Below, in pieces: positions 8,339-16,690 of a stretch of DNA of 64,000 nucleotides; positions within the stretch are counted from its first letter, which is position 1; each line of letters opens with the position of its first letter. A program made the translations under genes and the position numbers. Origin of the DNA: Gracilimonas sp040904925 (GTDB taxonomy: Bacteria; Bacteroidota; Rhodothermia; Balneolales; Balneolaceae). Under the pieces are notes generated by a model. That model was not told the origin of the DNA. It did no database searches and worked only from the letters and a program-made list of their open reading frames with translations. The stretch spans positions 248,001 through 312,000 of the forward strand of contig JBBDSP010000006.1 of assembly GCA_040904925.1 (NCBI GenBank), read 5' to 3'.

Positions 8339-8881
8339 CTATTCTATGATGATACTCTCTACAGGTACATTTTTGGCAAGTTGATCTCGGCCACTTAAGG
8401 AAGAAAGTTCAATTATGAAGGAATAGCCGACGATCTCCCCTCCTAATAGCTCTACAAGTTTTGTAGCGGCAGAGGCCGTTCCACCGGTTGCAATAAGGTC
8501 ATCGTGGATAAGGACTTTCGATCCCTTAAAAATGGCATCTTCATGGATCTCGACACTGTCTTGTCCGTATTCCAGAGCGTAGGTTTCTGAAAGTGTTTTA
8601 GCCGGTAGTTTTCCAGGTTTACGGACAGGTACAAATCCAGCATTCAAGTCTTGCGCTAAGTTAGTGCCAAAAAGAAATCCCCTTGATTCAAGTCCTACAA
8701 CAACATCAACAGCTTTGTTTCGAAAAGGCTGAGCAAGCATATAGGAAGTTAATTCAAGAGCTCTTTTATCTTGAAGTAAGGTCGTTATATCTTTAAACTG
8801 AATTCCCTTTTTTGGGAAATCAGGAATCGTGCGAATAGTCTCAGAAATATAATCTTTTATACTTTGGTGTACTTTTTTCAT
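8339..8881 (-). CDS. apt: Adenine phosphoribosyltransferase
   Basis: Purine salvage enzyme making AMP from adenine and PRPP in the cytoplasm. The 180-aa length is standard. The N-terminus I-P-D-F-P-K-K-G-I-Q-F-K-D-I-T is the classical Apt signature, and the PRPP-binding motif V-L-I-H-D-D-L-I-A-T-G-G-T lies at residues 123-135. It is first in a leftward group with the two envelope genes, and divergent from tadA across only 58 bp. Confidence 0.97.
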   Translation of the reverse strand: MKKVHQSIKDYISETIRTIPDFPKKGIQFKDITTLLQDKRALELTSYMLAQPFRNKAVDVVVGLESRGFLFGTNLAQDLNAGFVPVRKPGKLPAKTLSETYALEYGQDSVEIHEDAIFKGSKVLIHDDLIATGGTASAATKLVELLGGEIVGYSFIIELSSLSGRDQLAKNVPVESIIIE

Positions 8882-8939
8882 CCAGATTGGGTTAAGTTCG
8901 CGCCAAGGTAGTTAAATCCAAGTATAGCAATCAAGTATT

Positions 8940-9413
8940 ATGACCAAAATTGACCTCCCGATCATGCAGCAACATCAGCGATTTATGGCACGGGCTTTTA
9001 TGCTGGCTGAACAAGCTTATGAGGAAGGCGAAGTACCTGTGGGAGCAATCGTTGTTCATAAGGGAAATATTGTGGGTAAAGGATACAATCAGGTTGAACG
9101 CTTGAATGATCCTACTGCTCATGCCGAAATGATCGCAATTTCTGCTGCTTGTGAAACGCTTTCTGAAAAATATCTGAGTGAATGCACGCTTTACGTGACC
9201 CTTGAACCCTGCCCAATGTGCTCCGGAGCTGCCGTTTGGAGTAAACTAAATACTCTTGTTTTTGCTGCTTCAGATATCAAAGCCGGTGGTTGTGGAAGTG
9301 TTTTTAATATTGCTTCCAATAAAAAGTTGAATCATCATGTGGAAATTATACAGGGCGTGATGGAGGCGGAGTGTGAAGCCCTGCTTAAGGATTTTTTCCA
9401 AAGTAAGCGATAG
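8940..9413 (+). CDS. tadA: tRNA-specific adenosine deaminase
   Basis: Deaminates adenosine 34 of tRNA to inosine. The zinc-dependent CDA fold is clear: His61-Ala-Glu63 (H-A-E) and P-C-P-M-C with Cys91 and Cys94. The 157-aa length is normal. An ATG at 8940 gives a short N-terminal extension before the usual M-x-x-A-x-x-L-A-E-x-A helix; Met16 is an alternative start. It stands alone, divergent from apt and convergent with the BioC-like gene (9 bp apart). Confidence 0.95.
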   Translation: MTKIDLPIMQQHQRFMARAFMLAEQAYEEGEVPVGAIVVHKGNIVGKGYNQVERLNDPTAHAEMIAISAACETLSEKYLSECTLYVTLEPCPMCSGAAVWSKLNTLVFAASDIKAGGCGSVFNIASNKKLNHHVEIIQGVMEAECEALLKDFFQSKR

Positions 9414-9422
9414 TTGCAGACC

Positions 9423-10202
9423 TTAGTTTTTCTTGGCAGCCAGATAAATGATGTGCCATTTCATTTTAATGTTCCCCGCCTCTTTCTCGTCCCAATGTAA
9501 AGAGAGTAACTTGAATTGTTTTTTGGTAAGAGACTTATTCAATGTGCTTGTTCCGGCTCCGATCTTTTTTAGGTGACGAAAGAATTCAATCGAAGAATCA
9601 AACTCCTGAAACAGGTCATTTTCATAGTAATCGATCTGCATGGGTCCTGTTGAGAGTTTTATCACTACTTCTTCTACATCAGGGAGCGGATTTGCAGTGT
9701 GAGGTAATCCTAGTTCGAGACAATTCTCATACCAGTTTTGAAAAGAATGATTACCGGGAAATGAACTGAGCATTATTCCACCGGAAACTAAACTCTCAGA
9801 CAAATTCTGCAATCCAAGCGAAGCATCTTTGAACCAGTGAGCAGTAAAATTACTGATCAAAAGAGCGAACTCCGGAGATTCCGCTTTATACTCGTTCACA
9901 TCTAACAGCCTGAATTCAACCTGATCAACATCGATACCCTTTGCAAGAAGATCTTCTTTGCAAAAAGAGAGCATTTTCTCAGATGCATCAGTAACGATGA
10001 CTTTCCGATCTGGAAACTCTTTAATAAGCTTTGAGGTCAGAAATCCCGTGCCGCATCCAACTTCAAGGATCGGTCCGGGTGGCAGGGTATCCTTCCACGG
10101 CACAAGCGATGAGATCAATCCCTGCGCTACTTTAGATTGAATTTCAGCTTCCTGATGATAGACTTCAGCTTTATCTCCAAATTCTTTGGCTACTTTATTA
10201 AT
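9423..10202 (-). CDS. BioC-like malonyl-ACP methyltransferase, no canonical start codon
   Basis: Class-I SAM-dependent methyltransferase resembling BioC, which methylates malonyl-ACP to start biotin synthesis. The SAM motif is I-L-E-V-G-C-G-T-G. The first conventional start codon is TTG at 10118, just before that domain. The frame stays open for 28 further codons encoding the conserved BioC N-terminus (I-N-K-V-A-K-E-F-G...Y-H-Q-E-A-E-I-Q), up to an in-frame TAA at 10215-10217. No ATG, GTG, TTG or CTG occurs there; ATT at 10200-10202 is the best candidate. Either the gene uses ATT, starts late, or has lost its start. It lies 40 bp after the DUF4837 gene at the end of the trp transcription unit. 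No other bio genes are nearby, so another methyltransferase role is possible. Confidence 0.7.
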   Translation of the reverse strand: MNKVAKEFGDKAEVYHQEAEIQSKVAQGLISSLVPWKDTLPPGPILEVGCGTGFLTSKLIKEFPDRKVIVTDASEKMLSFCKEDLLAKGIDVDQVEFRLLDVNEYKAESPEFALLISNFTAHWFKDASLGLQNLSESLVSGGIMLSSFPGNHSFQNWYENCLELGLPHTANPLPDVEEVVIKLSTGPMQIDYYENDLFQEFDSSIEFFRHLKKIGAGTSTLNKSLTKKQFKLLSLHWDEKEAGNIKMKWHIIYLAAKKN

Positions 10203-10242
10203 GGCAACTGCGGTTTAAGATTTAAAACTGTAATTCTTTTGT

Positions 10243-11349
10243 CTAAAGATTGGGAACTGTATTTGTTTGTGAAGTCCAGGTCGAGTCTGACTGAAAGGTC
10301 CTTCCCATTGCTCTGAATTGCCGTACAAAACGCAGTTTCTGTCTTACACTGGGTGCAAATTGGTTATAATCTGCCATAAATAAACGTTTTGTGTCAGGAT
10401 CATAATATGTAAAGTTGACGAAAGGCCCTCCCATCAATCCGTTTTTCATGTACCATGTGCCACGGGTTTCGTAGGTCAACAAACGCCCAAGCTGAAAAGA
10501 CTCTGTAACTATGGGTCTTCTTTCCTGATCGTCAACAAAGGTTTGAACATACATAGAATCACGGGCTCCTTTGATGTAAAGTTCTTGCAGAGAATCACGG
10601 GTAGCAATGATCCAGTCCTGATCCAGAAATGAAATATCATTAACGTTATCTAAATGCCAGGTCCACATCCAACGATCATTTTCCGGGAGAAAACGCCGGA
10701 AGCTGTGAAAATTCAGAGTGTCAATGTTTTTAATATAATCGTGCTGAATACGAACTTTATATCCATAATTTTCCCACAGTGAATCAGAATACTGGGTTTG
10801 TTCGTAGCGTTCGTACACAAAATACTCCCAACGCTTCAGTTCCTTTTCCAGCATGTTACTTAACAGGGAATTTTCGGTATTTCTGATCTTCTGAGCTAAA
10901 GCTGAATCCGATGTTGAGGTAAGTATCAAAGCGTACTGATCACGATACCATTGGTCTACAATTGGAAAGGCAAAGCTATCGCCAGATCTAACACGCTGTT
11001 CCAAGCTTTCATCAAGAAAACCGCGGATCTGACGGCCGGTGTTAGATTCTTCGTCAATCGGAGCTACGAAAATAATATTCTTTTGTTTTCTGATGCGTTC
11101 CAGTTGATCCTGAGAACGGATACGAGTGAATCTAAGATCATAATAAGGCTCAGCATTAGGCACAGTAAGTACCCATTTCCCAAATACATCCCGGATGGCA
11201 TCAGCCGTTTCACTTTCCCATTGTGTTGAATCCATTACAACCACAACTTCCCGGGTATTTCCATCCGCCACTGAGCGATAATCGCCATCGCAAGAGATCA
11301 ATAAAAGAGCAAAAACTGAGGCCAAAGTAGTTAATAAAATACGTTTCAT
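10243..11349 (-). CDS. DUF4837 family lipoprotein
   Basis: Exported lipoprotein of 368 aa with a clear signal peptide and lipobox (L-L-I-S-C-D, Cys20). The body matches the DUF4837 pattern remembered for Bacteroidota-type genomes: repeated I-F-V-A-P-I-D, Y-x-x-Q-Y-A-L and G-L-W/M-x-x-x-G-G-P-F-V segments. Function is unknown. It begins only 9 bp after trpA and reads in the same direction, so it is probably expressed as a tail gene of the trp operon. A link with tryptophan metabolism is not implied by the sequence itself. Confidence 0.85.
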   Translation of the reverse strand: MKRILLTTLASVFALLLISCDGDYRSVADGNTREVVVVMDSTQWESETADAIRDVFGKWVLTVPNAEPYYDLRFTRIRSQDQLERIRKQKNIIFVAPIDEESNTGRQIRGFLDESLEQRVRSGDSFAFPIVDQWYRDQYALILTSTSDSALAQKIRNTENSLLSNMLEKELKRWEYFVYERYEQTQYSDSLWENYGYKVRIQHDYIKNIDTLNFHSFRRFLPENDRWMWTWHLDNVNDISFLDQDWIIATRDSLQELYIKGARDSMYVQTFVDDQERRPIVTESFQLGRLLTYETRGTWYMKNGLMGGPFVNFTYYDPDTKRLFMADYNQFAPSVRQKLRFVRQFRAMGRTFQSDSTWTSQTNTVPNL

Positions 11350-11358
11350 AATTACTAA

Positions 11359-12156
11359 TTAGTTTCCAAATTTCAGTGAATGAACGAAGGAAAATAACTC
11401 AGATTGCCATCCCTCATTCGGATAATGTTTCTTGATGGTATCAATTAAGGCACTTCCAACAATAAATCCATCGGCATTTGATGCGATACTCTGTGCATCT
11501 TTATAAGATTTTATTCCAAAGCCTACCATCACAGGATTTTTGGTGATATTGGTTTTAACACGTTGAATAAAACGATTTACAGAGTTTGAAACTTCATCTC
11601 CGTCTCTCGCTCCTGTCACGCCGGTAACGGAAACGCAATATACAAATCCCTGAGAGTTTTCATCGGCTAGTTTCATCCGAGAGTCTGCCGTATTTGGGGC
11701 CACCAGATGAATCACATCCAGGTTATTATTTGATGCATGTTCTTTTATCATGCCGTCTTCTTCTAAGGGGATGTCAGGTATGATCAATCCATCAACGCCT
11801 GCTTCTGATGCTTTCTCTGTGAATCTAACTACTCCATATCGCAAGACAGGATTCATATATCCCATTAAAATTATGGGAATCTCAGACTGCTTACGAACTT
11901 CCTTAACCATCCCAAAGATCTTATCCATGGTTATACCATTTTGGATAGCAATGTCACTGGAGTATTGGATGGTTGGTCCGTCAGCTAAAGGATCGCTGAA
12001 GGGCATCCCCAATTCGATGATATCTGCCCCATTCTTTTCAAAGCCAAGGATAAGTTCTACCGTAGAATCCAGATCAGGGTATCCTGCCGTAATGAAAAGG
12101 CTCATCAACTTTTCGTCAGATTTCTTGTTTTTAAAAACGTTTTGAATACGGTTCAT
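11359..12156 (-). CDS. trpA: Tryptophan synthase alpha subunit
   Basis: Cleaves indole-3-glycerol phosphate to indole and glyceraldehyde 3-phosphate. The catalytic pair is visible as Glu48 (D-I-I-E-L-G-M-P-F-S-D-P) and Asp59 (L-A-D-G-P-T-I-Q), with the phosphate-binding G-F-G-I and V-G-S-A ends. The 265-aa length is normal. Its ATG overlaps the trpB stop by 4 bp, as usual for subunits that assemble as an alpha2-beta2 complex. Confidence 0.98.
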   Translation of the reverse strand: MNRIQNVFKNKKSDEKLMSLFITAGYPDLDSTVELILGFEKNGADIIELGMPFSDPLADGPTIQYSSDIAIQNGITMDKIFGMVKEVRKQSEIPIILMGYMNPVLRYGVVRFTEKASEAGVDGLIIPDIPLEEDGMIKEHASNNNLDVIHLVAPNTADSRMKLADENSQGFVYCVSVTGVTGARDGDEVSNSVNRFIQRVKTNITKNPVMVGFGIKSYKDAQSIASNADGFIVGSALIDTIKKHYPNEGWQSELFSFVHSLKFGN

Positions 12157-13376
12157 TTCTCGGTTTCCTTGCGTAAATATTCTGAAATAGTGCCCATGTC
12201 CTTATCTCCTCTTCCCGAAAGATTTAATACCACAATTTCATCTTCAGAAGTCTGAGGCATTAAGTTTTCTAGCCAGGCAAATGCATGTGCTGTTTCAAGA
12301 GCCGGGATGATGCCTTCCGTCTCTGAAAGCAGTTTAACTGCTTCCATCGCTTCACTATCCGTGACTGCATTGTACTCTACCCTGCCCAGATCTTTGAGAT
12401 TAGCGTGTTCAGGGCCAACTCCGGGATAATCGAGTCCTGCGCTAATTGAATGAGCTAACTCGATCTGCCCTTCATCGCTTTGGAGCAGATAGCTTAGAGA
12501 GCCATGCAGGATACCGGGAGTTCCTTTACTCATGGTAGCCGCAGTTTTACCTGAATCTACCCCAAATCCGGCAGCCTCAATTCCAATGATCTTCACACTT
12601 TTATCATCAATAAATGGATAAAAGAAGCCAATAGCATTGGACCCTCCACCTACACAAGCAATCAGGTAATCAGGGCTTCTTCCTTCTGCTTTTTGGATCT
12701 GCTCTTTGGTCTCATTTCCGATCACTTCATGAAAGTGACGAACCATCATGGGATAGGGATGCGGCCCAACCACAGAACCGATTATATAAAAGGTAGAATC
12801 AACATTAGTAACCCAGTCACGAATGGCTTCATTGGTGGCATCTTTAAGTGTCTTGGACCCGCTGGTTACACTCCTTACTTCTGCTCCAAGAAGCTGCATC
12901 CGATCTACATTGAGCTTTTGACGAACCATATCTTCTTCGCCCATATACACGATACATTCCAACCCAAATTTGGCACAAGCTGTAGCCGTAGCCACTCCAT
13001 GCTGACCCGCTCCTGTTTCTGCAATGATTCTCTTCTTGCCCATTCTGCGAGCCAATAAAACCTGACCAATAGCATTATTTATCTTATGGGCACCGGTATG
13101 GCACAGGTCTTCTCTTTTAAGGTAGATCTTCGCTTTTCCATAATGCTCAGTAAGGCGATTAGCGTACGTTAGTTTTGTAGGCCGGCCCACATATTCATCC
13201 AGCAATTCAGCCAGTTCTTTCTGAAATTTAGGATCGTCTTTGGCTTTATTGAATTCTACTTCCAACTCCTGAATGGCAGGAATAAGTATTTCCGGAACAA
13301 ATTTCCCTCCAAACTGCCCATAATAGCCTCTGGAATCTGGAAAATTATAGGTTGTTGTTTTAGTCTGTGTATCCAT
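12153..13376 (-). CDS. trpB: Tryptophan synthase beta subunit
   Basis: PLP enzyme joining indole and serine to give tryptophan. The PLP lysine is Lys98 in H-T-G-A-H-K-I-N-N, and the phosphate-binding G-G-G-S-N-A-I-G lies at about 242-249. The 407-aa length and the N-terminal G-x-Y-G-x-F-G-G-x-F-V-P-E identify the canonical TrpB1 type. A 91-bp gap holding a dispersed palindromic repeat separates it from trpF; it overlaps trpA. Confidence 0.98.
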   Translation of the reverse strand: MDTQTKTTTYNFPDSRGYYGQFGGKFVPEILIPAIQELEVEFNKAKDDPKFQKELAELLDEYVGRPTKLTYANRLTEHYGKAKIYLKREDLCHTGAHKINNAIGQVLLARRMGKKRIIAETGAGQHGVATATACAKFGLECIVYMGEEDMVRQKLNVDRMQLLGAEVRSVTSGSKTLKDATNEAIRDWVTNVDSTFYIIGSVVGPHPYPMMVRHFHEVIGNETKEQIQKAEGRSPDYLIACVGGGSNAIGFFYPFIDDKSVKIIGIEAAGFGVDSGKTAATMSKGTPGILHGSLSYLLQSDEGQIELAHSISAGLDYPGVGPEHANLKDLGRVEYNAVTDSEAMEAVKLLSETEGIIPALETAHAFAWLENLMPQTSEDEIVVLNLSGRGDKDMGTISEYLRKETEK

Positions 13377-13389
13377 AATAATCTAGTGT

Positions 13390-13459
13390 GTCATCTTGAG
13401 GGTTCTCGCGAAAGATCCTGCCTTTTTATGCGAGATTCTTCGCTTTCGCTCAGAATGAC
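13390..13459. repeat. Dispersed intergenic palindrome (REP/MITE-like)
   Basis: About 70 bp with imperfect inverted ends: GTCATCTTGAG (13390-13400) against the complement of CTCAGAATGAC (13449-13459). The inside is also self-complementary (CGCGAAAGAT...ATTCTTCGC). On the minus strand it begins GTCATTCTGAGCGAAAGCG, a pattern I recognise from intergenic repeats widespread in Bacteroidota and relatives. It lies between trpF and trpB and would be transcribed within the operon, where it may form a hairpin. Confidence 0.75.
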
Positions 13460-13467
13460 TTTATTGT

Positions 13468-14121
13468 TTAATGTTCTTGCAGAGCTCTGATCTCATCCAT
13501 AAAGAATTCGATCTTGCCAAAGTCCTTGAGACCTGGTTTTTGTTCCAGACTGCTGGAAACGTCAATAGCATAAGGCTCAACAGTCTCGATGGCTTCCTTT
13601 ATATTGGAGGCATTCAAGCCGCCTGAAAGGAAATAAGGGATATCCAGCTCCATATCATTCAGAATCTCCCAATCAAAAGATTTCCCGGTCCCGCCCCATA
13701 ACCCATCGATCTTAGTGTCAAAAAGCAAGAACTCGGCAACCTTGGAATATTCTTCGATTTGATGCTTCAAAATATATTCTACCGTTTCTTCCTCTATATG
13801 AATGACCTTTATAATTGGCTTGTCAACCAATTCGCAATATTCGGGAGATTCATCTCCATGCAGCTGCACATAATCTAAACCCGTTTCTTTGGCAATTCGG
13901 TTCACATCATCCAGAGGCTGATTCACAAAAACACCCACTTTCTCCGGCCCTTCGATCCAGTTTATGATAGCTCCCGCTTCTCCGGGTTCGATGTACCTTG
14001 GACTTTTTTCATAAAAAATAAAACCAAGATAATCTACCAAAGCTCCTGCTGCAAAACGAGCATCTTCCAGATTGGTGATCCCGCATATCTTAATTTTAGT
14101 TCGCTTTTTTTGAGTACTCAT
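13468..14121 (-). CDS. trpF: Phosphoribosylanthranilate isomerase
   Basis: TIM-barrel isomerase converting N-(5-phosphoribosyl)anthranilate to CdRP, third step of tryptophan synthesis. The general base Cys13 is in K-I-K-I-C-G-I-T-N, and the catalytic Asp lies in L-L-F-D-T-K. Phosphate-binding loops are S-G-G-L-N and D-V-S-S-S-L-E. At 217 aa it is a stand-alone TrpF, not fused to TrpC. It starts 3 bp after the trpC stop. Confidence 0.97.
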   Translation of the reverse strand: MSTQKKRTKIKICGITNLEDARFAAGALVDYLGFIFYEKSPRYIEPGEAGAIINWIEGPEKVGVFVNQPLDDVNRIAKETGLDYVQLHGDESPEYCELVDKPIIKVIHIEEETVEYILKHQIEEYSKVAEFLLFDTKIDGLWGGTGKSFDWEILNDMELDIPYFLSGGLNASNIKEAIETVEPYAIDVSSSLEQKPGLKDFGKIEFFMDEIRALQEH

Positions 14122-14124
14122 TAA

Positions 14125-14937
14125 CTAACGGTATTGTTTTTCAAATTCTTCTTCTGTTTTTTCAATCAGGTCTTTTAATGCCTGCCCCGGATCTTTTTGT
14201 CTCATAAAATATTCACCGATCAATGCAGAATGAATACTTTCCTTTTTCAATAATGCGAGATCATTTCCGGATGAAAGGCCACTTTCGGAAACTAAGACCG
14301 TTTCCGCGGATGCTTGCTTCAGGATTGAAATTCCACGGTGAACATCCATTTCAAAGTTTTTTAGGTCTCGGTTATTAACGCCTAAAATATCGACCAGATC
14401 AAAATTAAGCCGGTTAAAATCATCCTGATCATAACATTCAACCAATGCATCCAGGCCAAATTCTTTTGCGGCATGAAGTAGCTCATCAAGCTGCTTTCCT
14501 TCCGTAATAGCAACAATTATCAGTACTGCATCCGCACCATAAGCACGTGCCTCTTTTATTTGATAGGGATCAATAATAAAATCTTTTCTGAGCAAAGGAA
14601 GCTGAACGCGTTTTGAAATAGCTTCTAAATACTTGAGACTACCTTTAAAGAATGGTTCATCAGTAAGCACAGAAATAGCTGATGCGCCTCCCTCCTCGTA
14701 TTTCAGTGCTATATCGATGGGATCAATATCGGGGCGAATAATTCCTTTAGACGGGGAGGCTTTTTTTACTTCAGCAATAATGGAAACAGAGTCGCTTCCT
14801 TGAAGTGCCTTCTTGAAAGAAATCCGGTCTTTCTCAAATTCTTCAAAGGAGTTGAAGTCACCAAAAGAAACTTTTTGTTTTCTTTTGGCAAGGTCCTCAG
14901 CCGTTTGCTCTGTTATTTTATCTAAAATGGTAGCCAT
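14125..14937 (-). CDS. trpC: Indole-3-glycerol phosphate synthase
   Basis: Closes the indole ring, CdRP to indole-3-glycerol phosphate. The 270-aa TIM barrel shows I-A-E-V-K-K-A-S-P-S-K-G with the catalytic lysine, L-R-K-D-F-I-I-D-P-Y-Q, G-V-N-N-R-D-L, and V-S-E-S-G-L near the end. Stand-alone form. It follows trpD by 34 bp. Confidence 0.98.
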   Translation of the reverse strand: MATILDKITEQTAEDLAKRKQKVSFGDFNSFEEFEKDRISFKKALQGSDSVSIIAEVKKASPSKGIIRPDIDPIDIALKYEEGGASAISVLTDEPFFKGSLKYLEAISKRVQLPLLRKDFIIDPYQIKEARAYGADAVLIIVAITEGKQLDELLHAAKEFGLDALVECYDQDDFNRLNFDLVDILGVNNRDLKNFEMDVHRGISILKQASAETVLVSESGLSSGNDLALLKKESIHSALIGEYFMRQKDPGQALKDLIEKTEEEFEKQYR

Positions 14938-14971
14938 TGATTATTGATCAAATATCGTTTGTAAATGATTT

Positions 14972-16012
14972 TCAGTATTTAAAGGTACCCATGGCGTCAT
15001 TTGTAGCATCTACAAAGTCGTTTAACATCTTTCGGGCTTTACCGGAACCCAGCGCCTCTTCTGCCAGTTCTTTGGCTTCTTCCAGCTTTTCAACTTTCCC
15101 GGATGCCTGAATGGCAAAAGATGCATTTAATAATGCGATATTTTGCTGTGCTTCTGTGCCTTCATTAGCCATGATATCTGTCAATATCTTTGCGTTTTTC
15201 TCTTTCTCTCCACCCATAAGATCATCCATGCTAACTTTCTGAAAGCCAATGGATTCCGGATCGAATATAATTGACGTAGAAACTACTTTATCTTTCAGTT
15301 CATAGATCTCTGATTGTGAGGTCAGGCTTACCTCATCCAGTCCGTCATGGGCGTTGAACGTGTAAGCAAAGTCGGTTTCCAGATTAGCCAGGATATGCAC
15401 CATCTTTTCGGCGACTTCTTTATTATAAGCTCCGATCACATATCGCTGAACTCCGGCCGGATTCACCATTGGTCCCAGAATATTAAAGAAGGTTCTGAAT
15501 CCTAATTCCCTTCTGGTTGGCATTACGTATTTCATGGCGGGGTGAAACATTGGTGCAAACATGAAAGCCATTCCTATTTCATCAAAAACCTGCTCCACTT
15601 GCTCCTTGCCCAGCTCAATGGAAGCTCCTAAATGCTCCAAGACATCCGCACTGCCGCATTTACTTGATGCGCTGCGATTCCCATGCTTTATAACAGGCAC
15701 GCCTGCAGCAGCAGTAATAAAAGATGAAGCCGTTGATATGTTGAACGTTCCGGATTGATCACCTCCTGTTCCTACCAGATCAATCGCGCCTTTGATATCA
15801 ACATCAACCTTGACGGCTTTGGAACGCATTACTTTAACAAAAGCAGTGAGCTCTTCTACTGTCTCACCTTTAAGTCGCATGGCTGTGAGAAAAGAAGCGA
15901 TTCGTTCTTCAGAAACCTCCCCGGTCATGATAAGATTCATGGCCGCTTCGGCTTCTATCTCCGTTAAATTTTCAGAAAAAGAAAGTTTATTCAGTATGCT
16001 TTTAAAATCCAT
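14972..16012 (-). CDS. trpD: Anthranilate phosphoribosyltransferase
   Basis: Transfers phosphoribose from PRPP to anthranilate. The PRPP loop G-T-G-G-D lies at residues 81-85 with N-I-S-T-A following, then the K-H-G-N-R-S-x-S-S-x-C-G-S-A-D-V-L-E anthranilate/Mg motif at about 109-126. The 346-aa length is normal, and it is not fused to trpG, whose stop is 3 bp upstream. Confidence 0.98.
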   Translation of the reverse strand: MDFKSILNKLSFSENLTEIEAEAAMNLIMTGEVSEERIASFLTAMRLKGETVEELTAFVKVMRSKAVKVDVDIKGAIDLVGTGGDQSGTFNISTASSFITAAAGVPVIKHGNRSASSKCGSADVLEHLGASIELGKEQVEQVFDEIGMAFMFAPMFHPAMKYVMPTRRELGFRTFFNILGPMVNPAGVQRYVIGAYNKEVAEKMVHILANLETDFAYTFNAHDGLDEVSLTSQSEIYELKDKVVSTSIIFDPESIGFQKVSMDDLMGGEKEKNAKILTDIMANEGTEAQQNIALLNASFAIQASGKVEKLEEAKELAEEALGSGKARKMLNDFVDATNDAMGTFKY

Positions 16013-16015
16013 TAT

Positions 16016-16579
16016 CTATTGTCGTAACCAGTTTGAAATTAGTTTTGGTCCTTCGGTAGTTAGAATGCTTTCGGGGTGAAATTGGATCCCCTGAATTGGA
16101 AATTCCTTGTGACGTACACCTTGTATGACTCCATCATCAGAGTATGCAGTGATCTCCAATACATCCGGGATCGTTTCAGGATCTAAGGTCAAAGAATGAT
16201 ATCGGGTAGCAGTAAAGTCCTTTTCAAGTCCTTCAAATATAAAATTACCTTTATGTGAAACCTTTGAAACTTTGCCGTGCATGAGTTTAGGAGCATGAAC
16301 TACCTTAGCTCCAAACACCTCACCAATGGCTTGATGACCCAGGCAAACACCTAAAACCGGTGTCTCTTTGCCCAGCTCCCTGATGATCTCTTCAGTAATA
16401 CCGGCCTCATTTGGCCGACCCGGTCCGGGAGAAATAAGGATCTTGATGGGCTTCAGTTCGCGGATCTGATCAACTGTCATCGCATCATTGCGAATCACTT
16501 TGTAGTCATCGGTCTCAGCTGCAACCAAATGCACAAGATTGTAGGTGAAGGAGTCGTAGTTGTCAATTATAAGAATCAA
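16016..16579 (-). CDS. trpG: Anthranilate synthase glutamine amidotransferase subunit
   Basis: Class-I glutamine amidotransferase supplying ammonia to TrpE. Triad: Cys79 in G-V-C-L-G-H, plus His and Glu in F-H-P-E-S near the C-terminus; P-G-P-G-R-P forms the oxyanion region. The start is TTG at 16579, giving the standard M-I-L-I-I-D-N-Y-D-S-F N-terminus; no ATG is available in frame upstream. In this operon it is separated from its partner trpE by trpS and by a 111-bp gap. It may also serve folate synthesis if no separate pabA exists. Confidence 0.96.
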   Translation of the reverse strand: MILIIDNYDSFTYNLVHLVAAETDDYKVIRNDAMTVDQIRELKPIKILISPGPGRPNEAGITEEIIRELGKETPVLGVCLGHQAIGEVFGAKVVHAPKLMHGKVSKVSHKGNFIFEGLEKDFTATRYHSLTLDPETIPDVLEITAYSDDGVIQGVRHKEFPIQGIQFHPESILTTEGPKLISNWLRQ

Positions 16580-16690
16580 TGATATTGTTGTTTTCGTTGA
16601 TCTTTTAATGTTGTAATCATTTTGTCGAATGTTAAATAATTAGCTGACTTTCATTGATTACACAATCAGTGAAATCTGTGTCATCACTGA

